Positions 9,183-19,146 of a stretch of DNA of 47,827 bases are shown piece by piece; the stretch's first letter is position 1, and the number at the start of each line of letters is the position of its first letter. The stretch is taken from the NCBI GenBank assembly GCA_902519235.1, contig CABYJE010000006.1:1-47827 (forward strand), given 5' to 3'. Made by a program: the position numbers and the translations under genes. The notes under the pieces were generated by a model, which did no database searches, was not told the origin of the DNA, and saw only the letters and a program-made list of their open reading frames with translations. The DNA is from an uncultured Prochlorococcus sp. GTDB taxonomy: Bacteria > Cyanobacteriota > Cyanobacteriia > PCC-6307 > Cyanobiaceae.

Positions 9183-10706
9183 TTAATATTTTCTAGTTCT
9201 CCCAAAACTATTTCCTAGATCACTAAATTCTCTAAGACTGTCTTCTATTTCTCCTAAAGGTCTATTTAACATCCATTTCCAGTTATTTTCTATAGTGCCA
9301 GGTATGTTTAATCTGCTTGAGTCATCTAGAGACAAAATATCTTGGATTGGAGCAATAAAGAGATTGGCCTTTGTATCCATACCTATTTTTATTAAACTCC
9401 ATGAAGGATTTTCAGAGAATTTATATTCATCTTTTATTCTTTTTTTAGTGTTATTTTCTAAACATCCCCACCATGAGATGCAAGTAGAGTTGTCATGGGT
9501 ACCTGTATACACTACCCAATTTTCTTCTTGTATATTCTTGGGTAAATATGGGTTATCTTCGTTTCCATCAAAAGCGAACTGTAATATTTTCATTCCAGGA
9601 AGTTCAAAATTTTTCCTTAATTTTTCGACATCAGGGGTAATTACTCCTAGGTCCTCAGCGATTATTGGTAGGAAGTCAGTCCTTAAATCAATTTTTAGTT
9701 TATTTAATAGCGTTCTGCCTGGAGAATTTATCCATCTACCAGAAATTGCTGTTTTAGAATTGCCATTAACTCTCCAGTAACCAGCTAAACCTCTGAAATG
9801 ATCTAATCTCAGCAAGTCCACTAGTTCAAATTGTCTTTTAAATCTTTTCCTCCACCAATCGAAATTAGTCCTTTTATGTTTTGTCCAAAAGTAAGTGGGG
9901 GTACCCCATAATTGTCCTGTTGATGAAAAATAATCTGGTGGCACACCACTTTGAAAGATTAAAGCTCCATTTTTAAAAATTGAGAATAGTGATTTATTAC
10001 TCCATACGTCGACGCTGTCCCTAGAGACATAAAAGGGCAAATCTCCAATTAATTTAACATTATATTTTTTTGCAATGTCTTTAACTGCTCGCCATTGCCT
10101 ATCTAAATGCCATTGTATTAATTTTTTAATCAGGATCTCTTCGCTCCTTTCCTTTATCCATAATTTTAAAAACTTGTCATTTTTTACTTTAAATTCTTTA
10201 GGCCATTGCCACCAAGGTGACATATTAAATTCCTCTCGTATAACAACAAATAATGCATAATCTTGAACCCACAAGTTATTACTAGTCCATTTACAAAAAT
10301 CTAGTTTTCTTTCTTCAGATTGTGAACTCCAATCTTGCAAAAGGAGGAGGCCTAATTTCTTTGTTAAGTTATCCGCAACATCAAAATCAAAATGATTATT
10401 ATTCTGATTTGTTGGTCCTAATTCTTCCTTATTTGTAATGAAGATAAAACCTTCCTCGATTAATTCATCTACATCCAAAAACCATGGGTTTAGAGCAAAA
10501 CTAGATGGGGAACTATATGGAGAACCTGTAGAGTCAGTAGGTGTAAGGGGTAAAAATTGCCAATATTCAATCCCATGCTTATGAAGTTTTTTTATCCACT
10601 CTTTAGCTCCTCTACCAAAAGTTCCACATGCTCTACCCCCCGGAATACATGATGGATGCATAAGTACGCCTAATGATTTTTTTTTAAGAACTGGTTCAAT
10701 AGGCAT
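9183..10706 (-). CDS. malQ: 4-alpha-glucanotransferase (amylomaltase)
   Basis: GH77 enzyme that transfers segments of alpha-1,4-glucan between chains, used in glycogen and maltodextrin turnover in the cytoplasm. The 507-residue product has the standard GH77 length. The predicted nucleophile is Asp302 in LRLDHFRG, the acid/base is Glu351 in IIAEDLG, and the third catalytic Asp405 lies in TGTHDNS. GDLPFYVSRDS at 221-231 is typical of the family. The start is ATG. It is divergent from prs across 247 bp and converges on the HTH gene. It would work with the GH57 enzyme at 26779. Confidence 0.96.
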   Translation of the reverse strand: MPIEPVLKKKSLGVLMHPSCIPGGRACGTFGRGAKEWIKKLHKHGIEYWQFLPLTPTDSTGSPYSSPSSFALNPWFLDVDELIEEGFIFITNKEELGPTNQNNNHFDFDVADNLTKKLGLLLLQDWSSQSEERKLDFCKWTSNNLWVQDYALFVVIREEFNMSPWWQWPKEFKVKNDKFLKLWIKERSEEILIKKLIQWHLDRQWRAVKDIAKKYNVKLIGDLPFYVSRDSVDVWSNKSLFSIFKNGALIFQSGVPPDYFSSTGQLWGTPTYFWTKHKRTNFDWWRKRFKRQFELVDLLRLDHFRGLAGYWRVNGNSKTAISGRWINSPGRTLLNKLKIDLRTDFLPIIAEDLGVITPDVEKLRKNFELPGMKILQFAFDGNEDNPYLPKNIQEENWVVYTGTHDNSTCISWWGCLENNTKKRIKDEYKFSENPSWSLIKIGMDTKANLFIAPIQDILSLDDSSRLNIPGTIENNWKWMLNRPLGEIEDSLREFSDLGNSFGRTRKY

Positions 10707-10900
10707 ATTTTATTTATATTTTTTAATTCTTTAAACCTAAATTGTTTTAAGTTATCTAAATTCAACCATATACAAATTTTTTTTAATTGACAAATATTAT
10801 TCCTGGTTTTATTTAGAGTGAATTAATAATAATTTTGTTTAATTAACAATTTTTTGATTAATTGATTTGAGTTTTGAAAAGATCTAGTCATTATTTTTTG

Positions 10901-10954
10901 CGAAATTCACATAAACGACTACGATGAGTATATAGTTTTATAGTGCAAATTTCG
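10901..10954. promoter_or_regulatory. Inverted repeat spanning the prs start region
   Basis: CGAAATTCAC at 10901-10910 is the reverse complement of GTG..AATTTCG at 10943-10954, apart from two extra bases (CA) in the right arm. The arms enclose 32 nt containing a possible -10 hexamer TATAGT (10931-10936), and the right arm runs into the GTG start codon of prs. It could be a DNA operator or, if transcription begins upstream, a leader hairpin. The remaining malQ-prs spacer is AT-rich with nothing else recognisable. Confidence 0.3.
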
Positions 10955-11949
10955 TGACTAGTTTTATCACGGCAGTGCAGAATAAAGAATCGAACTTTAA
11001 TCTAACTAATAGTAGATTAAGGCTAGTAAGTGGAACAACAAATCCTAAATTAGCTGAAGAAATAGCATCATATTTAGGTATTAAAAATGTACCTTTAATA
11101 TCTAAAAAATTTGCTGATGGAGAACTTTATGTTCAGATTCAGCAATCTATTAGAGGTTGTGATGTATTCCTAATACAACCTACATGTGCTCCTGTAAACG
11201 ATAGTTTAATGGAGCTTATGATTATGGTTGATGCTTGCAAAAGGGCATCTGCCAGGCAAATAACGGCAGTTATCCCCTATTTTGGATATGCAAGGGCAGA
11301 TAGAAAGACTTCAGGAAGAGAGTCCATAACTGCAAAATTAACTGCTAATTTATTAGAGAAATCTGGAGTTGATAGGGTTCTCGCTATGGACTTACATTCT
11401 GCTCAAATACAAGGTTATTTTGATATACCATGCGATCATATTTATGGTTCACCAGTATTAATTGATTATTTAGAAAGTTTAAATTTAGAGGAAGTTGTAG
11501 TTGTCTCTCCTGATGTAGGTGGGGTGGCCAGAGCAAGAGCATTTGCAAAGTTAATGAAAGATGCTCCATTGGCTATAATTGATAAGAGGAGATCCGCCCA
11601 TAATATCGCTGAAAGTCTAACAGTAATTGGTGAAGTTAAAGGAAAAACAGCTATTCTCATAGACGATATGATAGACACCGGAGGCACTATTTGTTCTGGA
11701 GCTCATTTATTAAAAAAAGAAGGAGCTAATAGAATATTTGCATGTGCTTCACATGCTGTATTTTCTCCTCCTTCTTATGAAAGATTAAGTACAAAAGATT
11801 TATTTGAACAAGTTATTGTGACTAATAGTATACCTGTTATCCTTAAAGATAATTTTCCACAGTTAAAAGTACTTTCAGTCGCGAATATGTTGGGTGAAGC
11901 TATTTGGAGAATTCATGAAGAAAGTTCGGTTAGTTCAATGTTCAGATAA
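10954..11949 (+). CDS. prs: Ribose-phosphate pyrophosphokinase (PRPP synthetase)
   Basis: Makes 5-phosphoribosyl-1-pyrophosphate from ribose 5-phosphate and ATP, for purines, pyrimidines, histidine, tryptophan and NAD. The 331-residue class I enzyme shows the ATP-binding flexible loop around 109-121 (YFGYARADRK), the DLHS motif at 146-149, and the PRPP-binding loop LIDDMIDTGGT at 235-245. The start is GTG at 10954; the family core begins about 20 residues in (RLRLVSG), so the N-terminal extension is slightly variable. A possible -10 TATAGT lies only about 18 bp upstream, implying a very short leader. Confidence 0.96.
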   Translation: MTSFITAVQNKESNFNLTNSRLRLVSGTTNPKLAEEIASYLGIKNVPLISKKFADGELYVQIQQSIRGCDVFLIQPTCAPVNDSLMELMIMVDACKRASARQITAVIPYFGYARADRKTSGRESITAKLTANLLEKSGVDRVLAMDLHSAQIQGYFDIPCDHIYGSPVLIDYLESLNLEEVVVVSPDVGGVARARAFAKLMKDAPLAIIDKRRSAHNIAESLTVIGEVKGKTAILIDDMIDTGGTICSGAHLLKKEGANRIFACASHAVFSPPSYERLSTKDLFEQVIVTNSIPVILKDNFPQLKVLSVANMLGEAIWRIHEESSVSSMFR

Positions 11950-11958
11950 TAAATGTAA

Positions 11959-12399
11959 TTATTTTTTGCTTTGCTTTACGAGTTGCTTTAGTCTTTTTTC
12001 ATAATCATTTTTTATATTTTTTGGGATGCTTTCAGGACAGATATTAAGCGCACTGCCAACAATCTGAAATGTGCCTGCATTATATAACTTTTCTTCGTCA
12101 AGTTTTTTATCTCCTAATTCTTTAATAACCCCACCATGCTTGCCGATTATGACATTTGCAAAAGTAGCACTGGCAATCCCAAGACCTTTACTAAAATCTA
12201 CTTCAGCTTTTGAAGCTATACAAAGGTAAGAGGCCCCCATTTGTCGATATAAGAAAAGATCTTTATCAGAAGCAGCAGCTAAATTTTTTTCAGCTTTAAT
12301 TTGTTTATTTAATGTATTAATCTCGAAAAAAGAAAAAGGTATAATGAGGCTTATCCCTATTAATTTAAAAATTCTTTTTGAATAATTAATATTCATCAA
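11959..12399 (-). CDS. Conserved cyanobacterial small exported protein, function unknown
   Basis: The 146-residue protein starts with a basic N-terminus and a hydrophobic segment at about 10-25, consistent with a signal peptide or anchor. The mature part includes MGASYLCIASKAEVDF and ATFANVIIGKHGG, resembling a cyanobacteria-only family of about 150 residues that I know only as conserved hypothetical. Two cysteines (near 60 and 119) could form a disulfide if exported. No catalytic motif is evident. It converges with prs (9 bp between stops) and lies 59 bp downstream of the next minus-strand gene. Confidence 0.7.
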   Translation of the reverse strand: MMNINYSKRIFKLIGISLIIPFSFFEINTLNKQIKAEKNLAAASDKDLFLYRQMGASYLCIASKAEVDFSKGLGIASATFANVIIGKHGGVIKELGDKKLDEEKLYNAGTFQIVGSALNICPESIPKNIKNDYEKRLKQLVKQSKK

Positions 12400-12458
12400 C
12401 TACTAATATTTACTATAAGATAGCATTATACTTTTATTATTAATTATTTAAAAATTAC

Positions 12459-13001
12459 TTACTTAATAATTTTTATTTCGTGATGATTCTCTACTATTTT
12501 CAGTTTATTTTTGTTCCATGAATATATAACTCTAAATCTATAATTATCTGAGTCTACTAATCTTGTGTGTTCAAGAATATACCAATCTTTATAAGAAGAC
12601 TCAAAAATCATTTCGTGTTCATCGACTTGTTTGATATTTGAAATCCCTTCAACATTACTTAAATAAAAATTTTCTCTTATAAGTTGGTGTCCCTTTAAGA
12701 ATGCACTCATTTCACCTTTTTCCTTATATTGGGGATTTTCCTTGAAAAAATTATATTTTTTTTCTGGATACCAGGTGAATTTATAGTGCGACTCCCATTT
12801 AGATTTACTCTCAAGAGCCTCTATTTTTATATTCATACATAAATTATAAGTTTTTTGTACTTCATCTAGAAAGTATGATCTATTAGATTTCCAAAATCCT
12901 ATATTTCTAGTAAACCATCTTTTTAAATTACTATTTAAACTGATTTCTGGAGAAGTATTCTCGCCAAGATTTAGATTATTTTTGGGATTTACAGCAACCA
13001 T
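12459..13001 (-). CDS. Conserved hypothetical protein, possible lipocalin-like (CpeS/CpeT-type) beta-barrel
   Basis: A 180-residue soluble protein, rich in Trp, Tyr, Lys and Glu, with no signal peptide. An early WFTRNIGFWKSNRSYF segment and a late alternating pattern (ESSYKDWYILEHTRLVD, then YRFRVIYSWNK and IVENHHEIK) suggest a small antiparallel beta-barrel. The layout recalls bilin lyase or lipocalin-like proteins (W..S.R.Y near the N-terminus, paired R.R strands near the end), but I see no decisive motif, so the family assignment is speculative. ATG start at 13001. It is divergent from sasA across 106 bp. Confidence 0.6.
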   Translation of the reverse strand: MVAVNPKNNLNLGENTSPEISLNSNLKRWFTRNIGFWKSNRSYFLDEVQKTYNLCMNIKIEALESKSKWESHYKFTWYPEKKYNFFKENPQYKEKGEMSAFLKGHQLIRENFYLSNVEGISNIKQVDEHEMIFESSYKDWYILEHTRLVDSDNYRFRVIYSWNKNKLKIVENHHEIKIIK

Positions 13002-13107
13002 TTATAAAAATGTCTTATCTATTTCATAGCTTATTTGTAGAATAAAAATAAATATCTTAAGGTGTTTATAAGGATTAACAGCTTTTCAACACTTCAGGGC
13101 AAATCAT

Positions 13108-14226
13108 TTGAATGATAAAAAAGAGCTAAAATTAATACTCGTGGCTGCTAGAAATCAGCTTTCTAGTAATGACATTAAGTCTCTAATAGCTTATTTAGAA
13201 TCAGATGATTGTGAATTTGAGATATCTCTTCAGATTTCTGAGCCAACAGAACAACCGGAATTACTCGAATTACATCGATTAGTTGCTATTCCTGCTCTAA
13301 TAAAGGTTTCCCCATCTCCAAAGCAAGTATTTGCCGGCAGTAATATTTTCTCTCAGTTGCAGAAATGGTTGCCAAGGTGGACACAGGAAGGCTTAACAAA
13401 AAATCTAGGGATTAATTTGCAACCATCTAAAATTGATTCAATAAGGACTCAAAAAGAATTTCTTTTAGAAGATGAACTTTTAGTTTTAAGACAAGAAAAT
13501 GAAACATTAACAAAAAGAATAGAATCACAGGAAAGATTATTAAGAATGGTCGCTCATGAATTAAGAACTCCCTTAACTGCAGCGACTTTAGCTGTTCAAA
13601 GTCAAAAGCTTGGACAAATAAATATTTCAAAATTGCAAGATGTAATTAAAAGACGTCTGGAAGAGATTGAACTCTTATCTCAAGATCTTTTAGAGGTTGG
13701 AACAACAAAATGGGAAGCTTTATTTAATCCACAGAAAATCGACTTGGGTAATATCATTGCTGAAGTAATACTTGAATTAGAAAAATTTTGGAGATTAAGG
13801 AAAATTGAAATTGATACTGATATTCCATCTGATCTGCCAAGTGTATTTGCAGATCAAAGAAGAATGAGACAAGTATTTTTAAATTTGATTGAAAATGCCA
13901 TTAAATTTTCTAGAGACTCTGGATCTATAAAAATTACAATGATTCACAAGACAAATCAATGGGTAGAAATAACAATTTGTGACAAAGGTGCCGGTATTCC
14001 TTTAAGTGAACAAAAAAGAATTTTTCTTGATAGAGTTAGGCTTCCACAGACTTCTGAAGGAACTTCAGGCTTTGGAATAGGGCTTTCTGTATGCAGGAGA
14101 ATAGTTCAAGTTCATGGAGGCAGAATATGGGTCGTATCTGAAATTGGCGAAGGTTCGTGCTTCCATTTTACTGTTCCTGTGTGGCAAGGACAAAACAAAG
14201 AGCAACAATACTTGACGAAAGGTTAG
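13108..14226 (+). CDS. sasA: Circadian clock output histidine kinase SasA
   Basis: Sensor kinase that binds KaiC and phosphorylates RpaA, transmitting circadian phase to gene expression. The 372-residue protein has an N-terminal KaiB-like thioredoxin-fold domain (about 7-97), a coiled linker (about 120-142), the dimerisation/H-box with phospho-acceptor His150 ([11 protein letters not shown]), and an HATPase_c domain with N-box [17 protein letters not shown] and GFGIGLS. The start is TTG at 13108; the next residues ([15 protein letters not shown]) already begin the KaiB-like strand. In Prochlorococcus, which lacks kaiA, the kinase still pairs with KaiB/KaiC. tRNA-Glu follows 41 bp downstream. 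Confidence 0.97.
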   Translation: MNDKKELKLILVAARNQLSSNDIKSLIAYLESDDCEFEISLQISEPTEQPELLELHRLVAIPALIKVSPSPKQVFAGSNIFSQLQKWLPRWTQEGLTKNLGINLQPSKIDSIRTQKEFLLEDELLVLRQENETLTKRIESQERLLRMVAHELRTPLTAATLAVQSQKLGQINISKLQDVIKRRLEEIELLSQDLLEVGTTKWEALFNPQKIDLGNIIAEVILELEKFWRLRKIEIDTDIPSDLPSVFADQRRMRQVFLNLIENAIKFSRDSGSIKITMIHKTNQWVEITICDKGAGIPLSEQKRIFLDRVRLPQTSEGTSGFGIGLSVCRRIVQVHGGRIWVVSEIGEGSCFHFTVPVWQGQNKEQQYLTKG

Positions 14227-14267
14227 CCTTACTCTTACTTTTTAATAAGCTGTCATGCTAATTTCCC

Positions 14268-14340
14268 GGCCCCATCGTCTAGAGGCCTAGGACACCTCCC
14301 TTTCACGGAGGCGACAGGGGTTCGAATCCCCTTGGGGCTA
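14268..14340 (+). tRNA. trnE: tRNA-Glu (anticodon TTC)
   Basis: A 73-nt cloverleaf can be drawn: acceptor GGCCCCA pairs with TGGGGCT (14333-14339) with discriminator A14340; anticodon stem CCTCC/GGAGG (14295-14299, 14307-14311) with loop CTTTCAC and anticodon TTC at 14302-14304; T arm AGGGG-TTCGAAT-CCCCT (14316-14332). The 1:72 pair is G-U, as in chloroplast tRNA-Glu. No CCA is encoded. In cyanobacteria this tRNA serves both translation and, via glutamyl-tRNA reductase, 5-aminolevulinate synthesis for chlorophyll and heme. Confidence 0.97.
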
Positions 14341-14358
14341 TTTTCTAAAAATACTTAA

Positions 14359-14895
14359 CTAATTTACTGGATATTTTGCTTGCCTATCCACTGCAAGTAA
14401 ATTTTCTGAGAGATCTTTTTTTAGTCTTTTCTCTATCATCCCAATTGGCATCCACTGACAACCTTGAACAGTTAGTTCATAAATTAATGAATTTTTTGAG
14501 GTATCAATAATATTTTGAATTTTCCAACTACCTTCAAATTTTCTGAAGTCTCCTTTAATTAAATTAAATTTTAAAATACCTAGCTCCTTATGTTCAAATA
14601 AATCAATAGTTACTTCGGCTGAAAATTTCATGCCAAGAAAATCCTGAGCCCCAACTTGTTTAAGGTGAACATTATTATTTTTTTGATATATTTTTTTGCT
14701 CGACAATAGATTTGGTATGTAAAGATTTAGTCGATCATAATCTGTTAAAACATTCCATAAAGAGTCGAAACTTGCAGAAGTTGTAAGTTGAGCTGCAAGT
14801 CTTCTTGTTCCACCTGAAAACTTCTCCATCGTTTGCTCAATTGTCCTGTAATCATTGTTTTTAGAATGATCTTCTGATTCTTGAGATTTATTCAT
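14359..14895 (-). CDS. START/SRPBCC-fold (polyketide cyclase/dehydrase-like) protein
   Basis: The 178-residue protein matches the COQ10/oligoketide-cyclase pattern: TTSASFDSLWNVLTDYDRL (about 38-56), then YIPNLLSSK, a central VGAQDFLGMKFSAEV strand region, and a C-terminal amphipathic helix with IEKRLKKDLSENLLAVDRQ. Such helix-grip domains bind hydrophobic ligands such as quinones or lipids. Cyanobacteria carry several conserved, uncharacterised members; the ligand here is unknown. It points toward the tRNA gene, with 18 bp between them, and is divergent from petH. Confidence 0.8.
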   Translation of the reverse strand: MNKSQESEDHSKNNDYRTIEQTMEKFSGGTRRLAAQLTTSASFDSLWNVLTDYDRLNLYIPNLLSSKKIYQKNNNVHLKQVGAQDFLGMKFSAEVTIDLFEHKELGILKFNLIKGDFRKFEGSWKIQNIIDTSKNSLIYELTVQGCQWMPIGMIEKRLKKDLSENLLAVDRQAKYPVN

Positions 14896-15025
14896 ACATG
14901 AATTTTTTAATTAAATAAAAAATTATTTCTGTGTAACTATACTGATAAAAACAACAAATACTGAAAAATTAAAATAATTTCTCTTATTTATCCCGATCTC
15001 AAAACGTAACCATTTTTGTAAAATC

Positions 15026-15047
15026 ACTACAAATTAAACTACAAATT
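15026..15047 (+). repeat. Direct repeat in the petH promoter region
   Basis: ACTACAAATT occurs twice, at 15026-15035 and 15038-15047, a 12-bp period. It ends just before a -10-like GATAAT (15049-15054) upstream of petH. Two sites about one helical turn apart would suit a dimeric regulator covering the -35 region. The function is inference. Confidence 0.4.
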
Positions 15048-15073
15048 GATAATCTTTTATAAAAGAAATCTAA

Positions 15074-16204
<1,131 letters not shown>

Positions 16205-16314
16205 ACCTTTGATAATCAAATTTAAGTTTAATTTTCAAGATACTTTTTGGTTTAGACACAATATGTAGCTAATCTTCGAAAAAAAGAGGATTTTAAAAAT
16301 AGAATATTAAAAAT

Positions 16315-17838
16315 ATGCCTTCAACTTTAAGTAATCCTCTTAGATTAGGTTTACGGCAGGAGAGAGTCATACCTCCACAATGCTTAGTAATTTTTGGCGC
16401 TAGTGGAGACCTTACTCATAGAAAATTAATACCAGCATTATTTGAACTATATTTGCAAAGAAGAATTCCTAGTGAATTTGGAATAGTTGGTTGTGCGAGA
16501 AGGCCTTGGTCAGATAATGAATTTAGGGAAAAGATGAAAGTAAAGCTCTCCAAACAAATATCTGGTAAAGAAAAGGAATGGGAACAATTTTCTAATTATC
16601 TTTTTTATGAACCAGTTGACCTACAGCAAAGTGATCATGTTGTAAGACTTTCTAAAAGATTAAATGAAATTGATAAAACACAGGCTACTCATGGGAATAG
16701 AACATTTTATTTATCAGTATCTCCGAATTTCTATGCAAGCGGATGTAAAGCTCTTAAAGCAGCTGGCCTTTTAGATGATCCTAAGAAAAGTCGTTTAGTG
16801 ATTGAAAAACCTTTTGGAAGAGACTATTCAAGTGCAAAAAAATTGAATAAGATCGTTCAAAGTTGTGCTGAAGAAAGTCAAATTTATAGAATTGATCATT
16901 ATTTAGGTAAAGAGACAGTTCAAAACATTCTTGTTTTAAGGTTTGCTAATACTATTTTTGAACCAATCTGGAACAGAAATTATATATCAAGTGTTCAAAT
17001 TACTTCATCTGAAACAGTAGGTGTTGAAGATAGGGCAGGTTATTACGAAAGCTCTGGTGCTTTAAGAGATATGCTTCAAAATCATATGACTCAAATGCTT
17101 GCTGTTACTGCTATGGAACCTCCAGGAAAATTTGAACCAGAAGCAATAAGAAATGAAAAAGCTAAGGTTCTTCAAGCTTCAAAACTTGCTGACGAAAATG
17201 AACCGTGGAATTGTTGTATAAGAGGTCAATATGGAGAAGGAGGAAATATTTCAAATCGACTCAAAGGATATAGGCAGGAAGATGGTGTTAATTGTAATAG
17301 CACATCAGAAACTTATATTGCAGCAAAGGTTTTTGTTGATAACTGGCGTTGGCAAGGTGTCCCTTTTTATTTGAGAACAGGGAAAAGATTACCCAAAAGA
17401 CTTGGAGAAATAGTCTTAACTTTTAAAGACGTCCCTGTTCATTTATTTGAATCAACAATAATAAATCCTGCCCCAAATCAACTTATCCTTAGAATTCAAC
17501 CGAATGAGGGTGCAACTTTCAAATTTGAGGTAAAATCTCCTGGTTCTGGAATGAAATCCAGACCTGTTGAGATGGAATTTTCTTATGATGAATCATTTGG
17601 GGAACCCTCAGATGAAGGCTACGTAAGATTATTAGCTGATGCAATGCTTTCTGACCCAACCTTATTTACTCGAAGTGATGAAGTAGAGGCAGCATGGAAA
17701 CTTTATACGCCATTAATTGAATTGATGGATAATTCTCCTTGGAAGTTACCTATTTATAACTATGAATCTATGACCTGGGGACCTCCTGAGTCTGATCAAT
17801 TACTTTCAAAAGATAATATATTCTGGCGCAGACCTTAA
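16315..17838 (+). CDS. zwf: Glucose-6-phosphate 1-dehydrogenase
   Basis: First enzyme of the oxidative pentose phosphate pathway, producing NADPH from glucose 6-phosphate in the dark. The 507-residue protein has the dinucleotide-binding GASGDLTHRK at 28-37, an IEKPFGRD motif at 163-170 and the active-site signature RIDHYLGKE at 192-200. The start is ATG. opcA begins 2 bp after the stop, so the two are almost certainly translated from one transcript. The 110-bp spacer after petH shows no strong hairpin, so readthrough from petH is possible. Confidence 0.98.
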   Translation: MPSTLSNPLRLGLRQERVIPPQCLVIFGASGDLTHRKLIPALFELYLQRRIPSEFGIVGCARRPWSDNEFREKMKVKLSKQISGKEKEWEQFSNYLFYEPVDLQQSDHVVRLSKRLNEIDKTQATHGNRTFYLSVSPNFYASGCKALKAAGLLDDPKKSRLVIEKPFGRDYSSAKKLNKIVQSCAEESQIYRIDHYLGKETVQNILVLRFANTIFEPIWNRNYISSVQITSSETVGVEDRAGYYESSGALRDMLQNHMTQMLAVTAMEPPGKFEPEAIRNEKAKVLQASKLADENEPWNCCIRGQYGEGGNISNRLKGYRQEDGVNCNSTSETYIAAKVFVDNWRWQGVPFYLRTGKRLPKRLGEIVLTFKDVPVHLFESTIINPAPNQLILRIQPNEGATFKFEVKSPGSGMKSRPVEMEFSYDESFGEPSDEGYVRLLADAMLSDPTLFTRSDEVEAAWKLYTPLIELMDNSPWKLPIYNYESMTWGPPESDQLLSKDNIFWRRP

Positions 17839-17840
17839 AT

Positions 17841-19142
17841 ATGAAACCTCAACTAACACTCCAAACTCCTTTAGAGCTCCCTTATCAGGAAATTTCCAAT
17901 TACCTTAATAAATTATGGATTTCAGAAGATAAAGATAATACTGGAGCTAATACTTTTACATTAATGGTCTGGCAGCCTGCATGGTTAGAACAATGTTTGG
18001 TTCAAAAAGGATTATTAAATGGACCGATTACCGGAAATTTAAGTCCTGAGATAATTGAAGTTGCTAAAAAATTTATATTAGATCAAGGACTTCCTATCAC
18101 TACTTCCCTTAATAGTGAAGAATTATTGAATTTGTTGAGGGAAAATTTATCAAATAAAGAGTTAGAAGACTTTAGAGGACAATTTTTTGAATCATCAATA
18201 AGTACATTGAACCCAAGAAGATTAATAACTCTAGCACCAACGTTAAGTAAAAATTCAGATATCAAGACTTTTGTATCCGCCTACTGTCCATTAAGTGATA
18301 CTCCAACTATGCAACCTATATGTGGGGACTTGGTTGTTATTAGGGGGGACTCATCCTCAATATGCCATAAAGGATTAAAAATAATTGATGAATTATCTAT
18401 TGATGAATTACCTTCTTGGTTGTGGTGGAATGGAAGCTTGGATGAATCCCCTGAAATTTTCAAATATTTTACTAAACATGGTCTAAGGTTAATAATTGAT
18501 ACTGCTCTTGGATCTCCTAGCAGATGTTTAGAAGTTTTAGATCAATTAAATAATTCAAATAAAGCTATTAATGATTTGAATTGGGTTAGGTTGAAAAATT
18601 GGAGGGAATCATTAGCAATGATTTTTGATCCGCCTTCGAGGAGAACAATCTTAGATCATATTACTGATATTGATATTGATATCGCGGGAGATCATATAAT
18701 TCAAGCTTTGTTTTTGATTTCATGGATTAGCGATAAACTTGGTTGGTCTTTTCTAAGAGTTGGTCGGGATAAAGAATCAATAAAAATAGAGTTTGAAAGA
18801 ATAAATGGCGAAATAATTTCAGCATCAATTAATCCCTTATCTTTGGGAAATCCAAGTATTCATTTAGGACAAGTTGTTGGATTGCGATTGATTTCAAAAA
18901 TTAGTGAGGTTCAAAAAAATAACACATGTGTAATACTTGGATGTGAATCCGTGGAATGTATGAGACTTGAAGCAGGGGGAATGGCCAATATGGAATTAAT
19001 AGAACAAGTTGTTCCAAATTCTTTTTCTACATCAGAGTATGATGTTAGTAAATTATTGGGAAGTAGTAGAGGAAATACAAGTCCTCTTTTTGAAAATTCT
19101 ATTAAAATAGCTCTCCAAATATTAAATGGTTTTAATAACTAA
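17841..19142 (+). CDS. opcA: OpcA, allosteric effector of glucose-6-phosphate dehydrogenase
   Basis: The 433-residue OpcA family protein assembles with Zwf and allows redox (thioredoxin) control of its activity in cyanobacteria. The region PRRLITLAPTLS near 125-137 and the GGMANMELIEQVVPN region near 376-392 fit the family, as does the invariant position right after zwf (2 bp). The start is ATG. trxA at 33772 is a possible partner in the light-off control. The function is assigned by family and operon position. Confidence 0.95.
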   Translation: MKPQLTLQTPLELPYQEISNYLNKLWISEDKDNTGANTFTLMVWQPAWLEQCLVQKGLLNGPITGNLSPEIIEVAKKFILDQGLPITTSLNSEELLNLLRENLSNKELEDFRGQFFESSISTLNPRRLITLAPTLSKNSDIKTFVSAYCPLSDTPTMQPICGDLVVIRGDSSSICHKGLKIIDELSIDELPSWLWWNGSLDESPEIFKYFTKHGLRLIIDTALGSPSRCLEVLDQLNNSNKAINDLNWVRLKNWRESLAMIFDPPSRRTILDHITDIDIDIAGDHIIQALFLISWISDKLGWSFLRVGRDKESIKIEFERINGEIISASINPLSLGNPSIHLGQVVGLRLISKISEVQKNNTCVILGCESVECMRLEAGGMANMELIEQVVPNSFSTSEYDVSKLLGSSRGNTSPLFENSIKIALQILNGFNN

Positions 19143-19146
19143 ATAA

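Noticed and set aside
9295-9780. 161-codon plus-strand ORF inside malQ
   Set aside because: Antisense to conserved GH77 sequence and with no recognisable motif; malQ is clearly the real gene.
15018-15030. Possible NtcA site GTA-N7-TAC upstream of petH
   Set aside because: Spacing is 7 rather than the required 8 bases, so it does not fit the consensus.
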